DNA of 64,000 nt from Rhodamnia argentea (Eukaryota; Streptophyta; Magnoliopsida; Myrtales; Myrtaceae): NCBI RefSeq assembly GCF_020921035.1, contig NC_063158.1:7422001-7486000 (forward strand), in the 5' to 3' direction. The notes below the pieces were generated by a model, which worked only from the letters and a program-made list of their open reading frames with translations, made no database searches and was not told the DNA's origin. Both the position numbers and the translations under genes were made by a program. This document shows, in pieces, positions 23,366-35,272 of the stretch (within the stretch, counting starts at the first letter, position 1; each line of letters opens with the position of its first letter).

Positions 23366-26300
23366 CAGCATGTCAAATATCTAGAAGAGTTCGATTTAAA
23401 TGCTCATGCAAACAAGTTCATACGCAGCTGAAACGAATTTGAAAATCAAGACTCAAGACGTGACACATCGAGACTCAAAATTCGAATATTGAAACAATTT
23501 TGTTTACTCTTGAAAAAGTATGAATGCATGTCCAGAGGCAAGTCTTGTCCCAATTACTCAAGAATCGTTACAGGGCATATGACATCCATATGGAAGAATG
23601 CATTTTTCGATTTCACTCTTGAAAAGCTTTTATCCTAGAGTTGGAAGTCTTGCTGAGAGCGCATACTCAATAAGTACTTCGCTCAAACTATCAAATGATG
23701 TTTGCTAGTAAAGAGTTCATTCAGATAGAGGTCATTGAGATAGAGACGCCTTCAAGTTGTGGGATCGGGAACCGGTCGAAGAAGTCTTGCCCTAGGGACG
23801 TAAATGCACGGCTCGCCGAGATTTTGAGATGAACAGGGGATACTTGGGGAGGAAGGATCAAAAGAACGATGACTTTGAAGTCAAATCGTACGGATTCGGA
23901 AGGTTTTTATCCTAGTTTGAACGGTGGTCACGCCTTCATCTGAATCCGTTCGACCCGATTTTTGCGGCGTTGGGATGCTTCAGAACGGACAACGAAAGTA
24001 GGAAATGGCTACCGTCCCGGCTTCGGAATAAGGGCGACTGATATTGTGGGGTCAAAAAATGACTGCGATCGGGGTGGTGATATGGGTGTCAATATGCTTG
24101 TTTTAGTCCTACTGATCCAAATTCACTGTCGGATTCGGGTTTTAAGTGTAAGTCTTGTTCGGACGAGTGTAATCCAGTTTTGAGGTTTAAAACATGGTCT
24201 GGGTTTTGTAACTCCAATCAACTTTTGATAAAGTCCCCTCAACCCTAGGTCCAACGTGATGATTTTCGGAAATGAGGGGCAAAATTTCGGGCGACAAACA
24301 CGTTAACCCACTGGATTTTTAGAATTGATATTTTTTGCTCTTTTTCTCTCTTATTGTTCTTGTTATTCTTGTTCCGTAACTCCTCTACCTACATCCATGA
24401 TAGTAGATGCTGCTCGCCATTAGTGGCGTCATGGCTTCGGACGTAGCTTGTCGCTCAATTCGTCCTTAGGGTCTCTCTCCCGTTATGTGTGTGTGTCTAA
24501 GCGTGCATGCAGCGCTACAAACGAAGGTCACTTCCTAAATTGAAACTCACCAGCCTCTGGTGATCTAGACTGTAGATCGCTTGGAACAATCGACCCCCTA
24601 CCTAAACCATTCACACGACAAACCATCACAAGAATCGGATCTCGTCCTTCACTCGGCCGGGGGTGGGGGGCGAGAGAGAGAGAGAGAGAGAGAGATGGGT
24701 AGCAACGGTGAGGGGTGGCGGAGGCAACAACGAGTGACCGTGTCTCGGATATTGACAGAGGTTGAGAGAGGCTTTGGGGCACAATAGAGGTTGAGCTATA
24801 GGCTAGAGAGCGGACAAAAAGGGATTTTCCAATTAGGGCTTTGATCGGTAGGGTTGTATAATTCTTTAGAAAACTATGAGAACAGTTTTAATGAACTCTA
24901 CTGAATACGGGATATGGCTTAATCTAAATCATCATACATGTCAACTATCTAGAATGGACAAATTGAGGATATGATTATCCCCTGAAATTTAGAGGTATCT
25001 CTATCCCATAAGCTCCTAAAACATTGATGGCCAATAAACACGAGCAAGCATATTGGGAATCGATCACAATGGGTGACAACATTTTCTAGCTGTTGTACAT
25101 GGATGTTGAGGGAGAATGTGTTGACACAAAAGGAGCAAAGCACAATTTTAAGTGAAGCCAAATCGACAAAGAAGGGAACAAAGTAGGAAAAGCATTCAAG
25201 ACCTTACAAATAAGCATGCATTCCAGCTAAGTAAACCCTAATCAAGAAGCCAAGATGTTCATCTTAAATCACAATGTTATTCATGTTTTCCAAGGGGTAG
25301 GTGACCAAACAGGAAAAGCGAATGAAGTGAGTGCTAAAAACAGAAGGAAAAAAAAAAAAAAAGGAACGGCTGGAGCTAAGAATCAAAGAAGTAAACCTCC
25401 CAATGAGTTGAGATTCGCAATGGCTCTTCCTAATCAGGACCAACCTTGCATTAAGAGATGCAAATTCTTCACCCATATCGGATTTTTACATGCATGTTTT
25501 AAGAGATTGTGAGTGATGCTTGGTCAGATAAAATTGATATGATTGAGTGATAGGAAGGTTATAAATAGACAATTGAATAAAAATGAGTCATAGTTGTACC
25601 CGATTCAATATTTGACACGTGACTTGATATAGTAAATACCTAGCATTATTCAAGAGATTGCATAAGGTAGCTTATTCAAGCAACTCACACTGCACATCCA
25701 TACATCCATACGTACAAACGCACATACTTTGATGCGTGATTTATGAGATTGAGTCGCATAATATCAACTCGTATTAATACCATCGTTCGTATTAAACCCT
25801 CACACATAAACTAAAGAGACACATTAATAAAGATTTAGGTTAATGATGCATTTGAAACATAGAAACCCGTAAAACCTTCACAAGATCCAATGGGAAACCC
25901 AAAAAAAAAAAAAGCGATATCCATACTTGAGCTTTATCTATCAGATCGGTCCTCGTGCATCAGCAATGAAATCAATCTGATCTTACGCATGTATATGAAG
26001 CCAGAAAAAAAAAAAAAGAAACTCTATGTTTTGCGGATCGAATTAGTTATATTAAGCAACGAGAGGACGAGAGATACATGATATCTGGACATACTTCATC
26101 TGCAATTTCTAACATGAGGAATCCTTCAGGCTTCATAGGAAGTGATTAAAAAAAAACTCGTCAATATATATGAATAATAACCCTACGCTTGTGTTGTATC
26201 TAACATTTTACAGAGTCAACACATACCTAATGGCAGAAACAGTCGTACCCCTTAGCCGATAAGCTAGCCTGAATGCTTACTCATGTGGTCTCGTCTCTGC

Positions 26301-26407
26301 TCATTAACAACGTAACATACTCATTATAGTGACAAAATCCAGCGATTCCTTGGTGACATTGCGAATAAAGGTCCTGGAGTTTTGACATCAAACTAGCCAA
26401 AAATTGG

Positions 26408-27142
26408 TCAATTGTGAGATGGTGGGTGCGTCTTCGGCGGGCAGTAATCGGCATCTAGCCCGGGATGTTTCTCAGTAGGTATCTTCCGAGGAACGCGCCA
26501 TGAAACTGATACATTTTGACCATGATGAGATGGACCTCTTATCTTTCCTTTCGCATCCCTCGTCGTCATCGGCTTCTGAGTAGTTCTCGTCTGAACTATA
26601 GCCCTTTCAGGCTTTTTGGCCACCCGGGTTTCCACATTGTTGCGTTCATTATTGAATCTGTTGTTTCTTTGCATGGACTTGAAATTTGAGGTGATATTGA
26701 CCAAATCCAGTCTTGTCTTCCCGCCGCTCTGCAATTATTCAGGTGCGATCTCTTAGGGTTTTCCAGAAAAACCAAAAATAACTTTTCTCTTAAAACAAGT
26801 ATAACAAGGAAAGAGTTTCATGCATGCATAAAGATATATCAAACTCCTAAAATTCGACTGCATAAGTACTAAACCAAACATTTAAAGTTTAAACTTGACA
26901 TTTCATCATGTAGTATGCAGATTAACTATCTTTTTTTGGGTTGGATCAACCTTAGAAGAAATCTCAAACATCATTAGCTTTCTTAGACGACAACATCAGT
27001 AATGATTCTCATCACTAACCTTGCTAGATGAGGTAGCTCTCTTCACCGGCGTCTTGTCCATGTCCGTGAGGTGTCGGCCATCACATATATGCAAAGAAAG
27101 GCCGGTGATGATGAAGAGGAGAAGGCAATATGTGATTGACAT
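26408..27142 (-). CDS. RGF/GLV/CLEL peptide precursor (2 exons)
   Basis: Predicted precursor of a secreted root meristem growth factor / GOLVEN peptide. Such peptides are cut from the C-terminus, tyrosine-sulfated and perceived by RGI receptor kinases. Exons 27020-27142 and 26408-26728 join in phase 0 with GT/AG borders, giving 147 aa. Residues 1-22 are a signal peptide (MSITYCLLLFIITGLSLHIC). The middle is basic and variable, as usual for the family. The last 13 residues, DYCPPKTHPPSHN, carry the family pattern: DY sulfation site, prolines, PPxHN end, immediately before the stop. The Cys after DY is unusual. The single intron between signal-peptide exon and peptide exon also fits the family. 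Confidence 0.88.
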
Positions 27143-29597
27143 GCTAATACAAGATGAGTAGGGCAAGTTTGTGAAAGCCCAAGGCTTGTCAGTACAGGAA
27201 ATATAGATGACAAATGCAAAGAGTCCCTTCTTCGCATACAAATAAGGGGATGGTCTTATTTGTAGTTGAAGAGAGGAAACAAAGCATTAAATGCAGTCCA
27301 AGGAGAGGTTGAAGGTTTGTTCTTTCGGGCAGAACATGCGGTTGGGGGCAGGTAGAGAGGATACGAGGAAGACAATGGGGATCATGGGTGTGTTGTCTTC
27401 CCTATTATCTTGACACCTCAAGCAATCGGGTCCCAAGGAAGAACCCTAAAAAAGGAAAACGAGAAGAGACTTGAGAGTCCTCTCTGTCAGATAAATAGAC
27501 TGTAATAGTGTTCAAGAAGAAGAGATCAGTTGACTCTATTAATTAAGAACAAAGACAACTTTTAGAATATTGCTTAAGAGAAAGTGAAACATAAGATGGA
27601 AGGTCTACATGCTAGTGCCTGCCTATTGTTTTCTACCTTGGGTTGTCTCCATCCCTTGTCTTTATTATGGTTTAAAGAACTCTTGCAAAGAATTTAATAT
27701 TATTATCTTGTTTGCGATTAGACTATGTGGCAAAAAGTAGGAAGCCCTTTTAATGACAATGTTGTTAATTACTTGAAGTTCTCGGCAATGTCATAGGGAA
27801 GTGCACGTTTTACCGCACATCTTGCACCTCCAAGCAAGGACATGTATTCAGCATTTTAAAACTCCTGTTTTTAAAAAGGAGTTTTGTTAAAATAAAAATA
27901 ACTCTGGAACCTTACCCAAAAAAAAAATAATAATAACTCTGGAAACCCTTATTAGAAAATGAGATTTATGAACATTTAGTAAACCAACTATTGTAGTAAT
28001 ACGCACAATTGGTATTGTAAAAATCGAATATTTTCTCGTTAAACATGAAAATTTTGGACACTCGTTAAGAAAACTCTTTGAAAAAAAAAATTATTTTTCT
28101 TGTGTGATTTTTTTAGGGTTTGATTTAGGGTTGAAATCTATAAACAATTAATACGGTGGTTTTGGAAAAAGTCATCCATGGGGAAGTGTGGATCAGCAAG
28201 TTTTTCAATGCGGTTCCTTTCTCCAAACATGTTTAATCCGGTCAGCCTACAAACCCAACACACCTCCCTCCCTTCCTCCCTCTTCTCTCTCTCTCTTTCT
28301 CTCTCTCTCTCTCCACACACACGCACACACACATGCATGCACAAACTCTGGTTTTGTGTAATGTATCTGAATCGTATATTCAATTGATGTACAGTGACAA
28401 GAAGGCCAAATAGCTAAAATTGGGAGGACAAATTGGTCGGAAGTTATACCCCTCGAAGATCATGTGAGCAGCACGAGCTAACTGAAAGGGGTTAACAGTG
28501 TTAACCGGTATAACAAAAAACAAGTTCGAAAGGATCAAATGCTATGTTTACAAAAAAAAAAAAAAAAGAGCTTGGAGTTTAACGTGTATTAACTCCAAAG
28601 TTGGGGGAGTTAAAACGAAAATTTTTCCCTCAATGTTACTTGCAAAAACCTGATCTTATTCTGACAAAAGAACCCCATAAACTATGAAAACCGCTGACCA
28701 TTTCGATGTTGGGAAAGAATAAGAGGGGGAGGCGTCCTGTTAAAGCGAAATCAGACAGATTGTGGGGCGAAGAAAGAGGTGAATCGCATTGGTAAGTTGA
28801 GGACCATGCCTTGAATTCCCCAAACACCAACCCTTTGTTTATAATCTGTTGTTCCTCGCATCCCCGGTAGTTTTAAGTTTTTAACTCCTGGGGATTTGTA
28901 AATCCTGTAATAGTGTAGTCCCATTTTTGGTCTTTTGATGGCCTCGCCAGGACCACTCCAAACCTATAAGATTGATTTTATATTACACACATGAGTGCAG
29001 ATTGATATATAATATTTGAATGTATTTATGCCTTCCTTGAGAAATCAATCTTTTGAAGTTAGATAACAACACAATTGCAAGATAAAGAGTTCACACACCG
29101 TAGAGACGAAACCGTTTGTTTCACAGAAAATGAATGATTTTGAAAAATGTCTTCTTAAAAATGATCGTTTGTGTGGCTTGAAATAAATAACTCATCTCTA
29201 AACATTTTCATGATCGATAAAAATATTTTTCGTTCGCTCATTTTGATAAATAATACAAGCGATTATTTTTTTTTTTAAATTCAAACCATTCACTTTTCGT
29301 AAAGCAAACGGATCTTTTGATCTCGGAGACTTTCTTTCCAATTACGCACATTTAATTTCCAATCTCGCATTAGACAGAAACCCACTTCCCAGGTTTGCCC
29401 GGACATTGAAATAAATGGCTTCCTAAGCCTAATTGCAATGATATTTATCTGTATGCGCATTGTGGTTGCGAGGTTAATAAATGAATCGAGTCGGCCGCAA
29501 CCCTAAACTTCCAAGGCGATGATGCGGGTTCGATTTCCTAAAGCTGCTCAGTCTGTTCTATACTCAATCAATATTAGATAGATTTATACTTAAATGT
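27143..29597. other. intergenic, RGF promoter side
   Basis: No gene is supported. It contains a CT run with a CA run (28283-28333) and the short inverted-repeat element at 29107. Confidence 0.5.
29107..29314. mobile_element. short AT-rich MITE-like element
   Basis: The left end ACCGTTTGTTTCACAGAAAA and the right end TTTTCGTAAAGCAAACGG are imperfect inverted repeats about 205 bp apart, followed inside by TGAATGATTT and its inverse. The same type of end (CGTTTGTTTCG) occurs at 53552, about 21729 and 38530. Confidence 0.6.
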
Positions 29598-32535
29598 ATG
29601 TTTGTCACGACCTAAAATTTAGGCTAACGGATTATCAAGTTAATTAAATCAACTAACCTAATTCGAACCCTCCCCAGTCCTACCGAATCGCAACTTAGGT
29701 TCATTCATGAGAAAACATTTAATCGGAGCTGCCACTAATCATTTACGGTAGGTTGATTAGAAACCTATATAAAATAGCGGGAGAACTATTTTATCTCTAC
29801 AAACCAGAGAGAATGAGTCCGGGGACTTGGTTACACTAAAAAATTAACGCCATTTCGGTACCGACTTCATGAAAAAAGCCTTTCCAATTGATGTGAATTT
29901 GATGATTAATTAATTGAAAAAAAAATGTGACATGAACACCATATATTATGCACCCAGAGGATGATTTTTTGGTATTTTAGGTAATAAAAGAAAACACTCA
30001 AAAGCAATCAAAAATCTGAACAAAAATAAACAAAAATGCCAATAATATACCTTTTAATTTCCTATTTTTCCGAAAATCCTCTCATTCCCAAAGATCCGGG
30101 CTAGAGCGAGATTTTATCCATTACATCCTCGAAGATTCGAGCCAGTATGCGGATATGTGTATAGAAAAACAACATCCCTTTTGCCAAAGGGCAGAACACG
30201 AATTTCTATACTAAATCACCATCCCATTTCACGAGATCGTGGCTAAGGCGTGTGATTTATTTTTTCCAATGGGTCTAGGCACATATGGGAGCATATATTA
30301 TGGGCATGTTTGTTTAAAGATGTGCAAATTTTATAACAAACAAGCACAACAAAAATAAAATAATAATGAGTCAATTTATTTTGGATTTCGAAAATTAGAG
30401 AGGGGTAGCCGAAATTATGAGATTGGGGATCCACCTTTCCTCATCCAAGAAATTCAATCCATTTTTAATTTGAGAAATTGAAAATTCAATTTTAGATAAT
30501 CCTCATAAAAAAGGATAGACATTCGATCCAACTTAACCTTATCCCTAATCAAACAAGTTCAAATGAAATTATAAGGGATAAGATTAAATAATCGTTACAA
30601 CCAACTCCTAAGTTAGAGATGAACATCCGAAGCAAAGGATTATCTATAACGAGACAACTATTATTAGATCCAGAAAATCTAAGCAATTAGATGAAATTCG
30701 ACTTGATCCAATCTTTATCCGCAACACGAGATAATATTAAACAACCAAACGGATGAGCCCAACATATCAAGAGATAACCATTGTAATGAATCTCATTCGC
30801 ACATCAAACCCAACCATGAATAAAGGTATGCCGAAACCCTATGTTGCCCACAAAAATTCTTACTTGATTTTTTTATCTAGTCCAATTTCCATGATTGTTA
30901 TTTACGGCATTAGATGAGGCCAAAGTGGTCAAGGACAAATTCAATTCCACCAATCAAGATAAAGATCAAGATAATACTCATCCACCAATGTGCATGATTC
31001 GGCCAAAAGGAATGACAAATTTGCCGAAAATCAAACTTGATTTGTGAAAATTCTGATTTAGTTCAATTTGGTTTTTCTAAAATCTTGAATAACTTGGTTA
31101 CTTTGAGGAAAGTGTGCCGCCAATTAAACTTCATCAGTCCTCAAAAAAACAAACATAGAATCCAACCAATTCCTGAACCAATTAAGCCTTAAACATTCAG
31201 AATTTCTTCTCAACTTTTCTGGTTTAGAAAGATTGAATTTTCACTTCAATTGCTAACAAATACACCCATCAACACAATAGAACACACATACACGGTTTCG
31301 AAACAAAGCAATGCATGAATTGCAACCATAACTAGAGAAAAATCATACCTTTTCAATGCCAATTTCCAGAGCGCGCAAGCTGTAAATTTCCCCTAAAACA
31401 GTCTCCTTCTTGAACAAATTGGAGCTCTAAAGTTTGAGCGCTACGACAGCAAATAACACTCAAGTCAGTGACTGAATATTGGCCAAAAATCAGGCTAAAT
31501 AATCCTGAAATAGTGCTGGATCAGTGACGCAAAAAGGGGGGCTGAACAGCTATTTGAATTTGTCGGGACAGCAGCTAACTCAAGGAATTGATGTTGCGGA
31601 TCGGTGGCTTCGACAGCGGACGGTGGAGCTTGATCATGAACGCACGGCGGAGCTTGATCACGAATGGTTAGGAGAGTCAAACTCTTGGAACCTCCCTTTA
31701 GCTCTCAAGTGACGAAAATTCTGATGCGCGCCCAATGACCCGAACGCGAGCGAGCCCTCGTTTATATAGAGCTAGGCACGGCTACTTCTAGTAGGAGTAG
31801 GACTTCTTGAGAGCCATTAGATGAGCAATCCTAGCTATCCTAGGAGTTGTTATTAGCCATTGGATCATGAGTTCCCACATCAATAAAACTCTTAGTTAAG
31901 ATAAGAATTCCAAGCTAATAAAACTCTTGATTTGGTTTGAATTTTGAGAAGCCCTATTCTCCTAGATATATTTCTGCCAAGGGATGATGAGAGTGATAAT
32001 GGGCGAAATCCCTATGTCTACGTGGGCTTGGGACAATGCTTTAGGGTCTAGATTAATTAAATGGCTAATCAATTGAAGCCTCATATAATCATAAGGGCTG
32101 AATTGAACTGAATTTGAGGTTTATACCCATTAGAAATTTCGGCTCCTTCATGAACCAGCCCCCAGTCGGATTTCTAACTCAATTATGGGCTCGTCCTGAA
32201 TTCTCAAGCTCAAACTAAGGCTATTTCTAAATAATGAATATTTAATTAAAAGCCTTAATGATTAAAACAAGCTTGAATGAATAGAATTGTGCTCAAGAAA
32301 TAGGTCAATTCGGCACACCTTGTAGGTTCAATTAAAAATCTTAGATCGAGTCCGGTCCGGCCGTTTGTCAAGTCAAACTCAATTAATTTATCTATGACCC
32401 TAAATGCAGATGATGCGCTTGACGAAAAATAAAAATGCGATGCATGAAGATTATTATTATTATTATTTGTGAGAATTATGACTAACTCTCATTTTATGAA
32501 TTTTTGGAAATCAAAGTTTAGGTGTCAACAATGTT
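29598..32535 (-). mobile_element. 2.9-kb solo LTR with 5-bp target duplication
   Basis: The unit at 29603-32530 starts TGTCACGACCTAAAATTT and ends AAAGTTTAGGTGTCAACA. It is flanked on both sides by a perfect 5-bp duplication ATGTT (29598-29602 and 32531-32535). Transcription would run on the minus strand: a TATATAAA box lies at about 31757-31764. The stretch has no coding domains, primer-binding site or polypurine tract, so I read it as a solo LTR of 2928 bp. That is very long for an LTR and points to a gypsy-type family with giant LTRs; the exact lineage is unknown. A short internal-deletion derivative is the alternative. Confidence 0.75.
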
Positions 32536-32628
32536 CGAATAGAATATCTTTTGAATTAATATGCTGATTGTAAATTATTTGATTCTATTCTGTTACTTCA
32601 AGAAAAAAAAAAGTTCTTGATATGAGTT

Positions 32629-33672
32629 ATATCTGTTGAGAAAAAATCCTCAATTGATTTTGAAGTTGACAAAATAATACATATTCTCTTATATCTGAGT
32701 TAATGCAATGAAATACTTGTTTTGCAGATTGTCGTAATATGTATGCAATAAATTACATAGGATTGAATCTGGTAAGCAAGACTCGGAATATTTAGAGGAG
32801 CTTGGACGATGTCACACAACTCAAGCTTATTTCATGTGCAACGATCAGATTATCAAGAGATATCTTCATGATAATACAATTAAAATATTATATTGTCACA
32901 ACAGCTAGTAAATCAAACTGAATTCGTTCTTGGATATTATCAATCACAAAGATCATTTAAAGACATGGATTAAGGGAGACATGGGTGACTTACCTTATGA
33001 AAACTTCTATCTTTTGGAAATTCAGCTCATAATTGTATGGGCGATTTGATCTAACAGAAGATTCTTTTTTTGGTTATCCTCTACGGATACGAAATTCTTT
33101 GTATAAAATCTCGTCCATACGAAAAGTTTGGATAGTGATCCTCTAAAGATCTTGCAATAAGCAGTTGGAGATGGATGAATATAAAAGGAGACCTTGAGGC
33201 TGAAAAGTGGACATGAGAGTGTAGAATCTTAAATTCTAATATCAAAAGAGTTTCACATCCTTCATATGCTCTTGATCCAAACATTGTAATACTTAGAGGA
33301 GTTCTTTCTAATATGTCAGTATTAGATAAGAAGTCTATTGACTCAAGATTCGTCATTGAGTTGTAACCTATAAACTATTCACTAGTGGAATCCAGCTCGG
33401 CTGCTATCGTGAAGAAGTGAACGTAGGCTTGAACAAAGCTAAACCATTATAAATTCTCTGTGCAAATTCTCTATCCCTTGATCTCATTGTCTTTTTAATT
33501 TGATAGTTGAATTGTGCACACCACCACATCCGAGGACACCTCGGATCTTGTTAGCAATCATATTCTAAACTAAGCTCTGAGCTTATCCATTTAAATTCCG
33601 CATTAATTTCTAAATTTTATTGAAATCACATATTCACCCCCTTTAAGTGATAGGGCTAGCACCGACAATATC
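32629..33672 (+). mobile_element. 1.03-kb solo LTR, SIRE-type copia
   Basis: The LTR at 32634-33667 begins TGTTGAGAAAAAATCCTCAA and ends TAGCACCGACA. It is flanked by a perfect 5-bp duplication ATATC (32629-32633 and 33668-33672). The start (TGTTGAG...CCTCAATTG-TTTTGA) and the TATTCACCCCC-TTTAAGTG stretch near the 3' end resemble SIRE/Maximus-lineage copia LTRs. No internal domain is attached on either side. Confidence 0.8.
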
Positions 33673-34099
33673 CTCATGTGTGACATTACAAATGCGTGAT
33701 ACTACACTTCTGTGCAATCGCCGACAAGAAGTCTTTTGACTCTACAGTTGTCTCTTCGCCCTTTCCTTACATTCCAACTCTTCTGAACTTATTCCCCATG
33801 TGTGGCATTATCCAGCCAACATTTTGCTAAGTTCTCTAACATACTTTAACATCATCTCTCACGTGTAAATCAAATCGAGAACGACACATGAAATTGACTA
33901 ATTGAGAACCTCATATGCGAAACAAATTTTGGGCCGAACCTTACTTTGATACCATGTTAGAAGACAATTCTCCTATTATCTTAAAAATAAATTTTCTATA
34001 TATGTAGATTTCTAAAACAATTGGTAAAAAATGCTACCAATAATTTGATCTCACGGTATAAAAGTGCTAACCCTCATCGGCTCTCTGTCCGAAAAAACA

Positions 34100-34800
34100 A
34101 AAAAAAGTAATAAAAAAAGAAAAAACCAAAAAATACTAAAAAATAACAAATATATATATGAAAAATAGTTATAAATATTTATAAAAATGTCCACGTCAGC
34201 GCCGACCGTGCCATATAGGACGACCCTATGAGCTACAATTTTAATCCTTATGCAGCAACCCAAGAATAACACAAATAGATATGTGAATCACAGTTTTATA
34301 AAGTAGAAGAATTGATGCACCTTGCTTCGAATCTATCGTTCTTGATGTGGAATTTGCAACGATCTAATGCTCAAGAGCTTCTCCTCTATGAACCCTCTTA
34401 ATCACTGGCTTCAATGAGACGGCCCCTCACGTATCGTTTTCTAACGACTCTTTATGTGAGGTTATGTAGACATTAGGGTTTGGAGGAGAGACTTGAGCTT
34501 TATTTATAGAGATTTTAACATATTCTCTCATTATGGATAAAGGTTATCTCAGCCCATACTATCCAGCCTCATATCCAATTAGGATTAGGAAACCTTTTTA
34601 TCTTTTTTTTTTATATCAATAATTAATTACAATAACAATTAATAAAGCTCACATATAATATATTCTAACATACCCATATTCACGTCAGCGATTTTCGATC
34701 AAAATTGTTTAGATGAATCCAATTGGCACAAATGTAAAAAATTTAGGACTAAATTAGCACAAATACAAAAAGTTTAGGACTTTTTGGACACTTTTCCCCC
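34100..34800. mobile_element. foldback element, family A, right-half remnant
   Basis: The centre-proximal block (CCACGTCAGCGCCGACCGTG, 34191-34210) continues after an LTR insertion at 34671 with ATTCACGTCAGCGATTTTCG. Arm units follow, ending TTTAGGACTTTTTGGACACT and a CCCC end. The left arm is missing. Confidence 0.65.
34229..34670 (-). mobile_element. solo LTR inserted in the foldback remnant
   Basis: On the minus strand it starts TGTTAGAATATATTATATGT and ends near GTAGCTCA. It has a promoter-like TATAAATA at about 34500-34507 and a downstream poly-A-signal-like stretch. The flanks (GGGTA / GGGTC in that orientation) give only an imperfect target duplication, so the far boundary may be off by a few bases. 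The start is typical of copia LTRs. Confidence 0.62.
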
Positions 34801-35235
34801 TTGTTCGTTAGGATTCGGTCAACTTACGGTATCCTCTCATCAATTGATAGTCGGATAATTGTCGAGGAAGACGCCCGACTGGCTCTCCACTAGTCTGGTT
34901 TTTCAGCTTCGAAAGGGGACTTTAGCAGGTTTGGTCTGCAAGGCCTCAATCTTTGTCATTACTTGCTGCACTTCAACAGAGATACGAGGAGGTGGGTATG
35001 GTCCAAACCCGTCAAAAAACCCGTATCTAGTTGAGATTTTCTATCCTGAAACTAAAACAACTCATTGTTTAAATTTCTACCCCATCCATATATACAACTA
35101 AATATGAGTAACTCATATTTAAAAAGTGGGGTTTTGACCAATTTCTCACCTCTAATTACATGATCTCCATGACTTTAGATCCGGTTTCGTCACACTGCCA
35201 GACTTGTTGGGCTTGGAGAGAGAGAGAGAAAGAGT

Positions 35236-35272
35236 ATGGTGGTGGTGGTGGTGGTGGTGGTGGTGGTGGTGG
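35236..35272. repeat. (GGT)n microsatellite
   Basis: About 12 uninterrupted GGT/GTG units. Confidence 0.93.

Larger units (their letters stand above)
21370..26407. other. 5-kb intergenic region, SSR-rich
   Basis: No gene is supported. It contains a fragment of an AT-rich inverted-repeat element ending AACAAACGGAGCC (about 21545-21729). It also holds the microsatellites at 22385 and 23332, a GA run at 24671-24695, and several poly-A runs. The short open frames have biased, repeat-derived translations. Confidence 0.5.

Noticed and set aside
29500-29545. GGTTCGATTTCC, a tRNA B-box-like motif
   Set aside because: No A-box, acceptor stem or cloverleaf can be formed upstream. At most it is a fragment of a tRNA-derived repeat.
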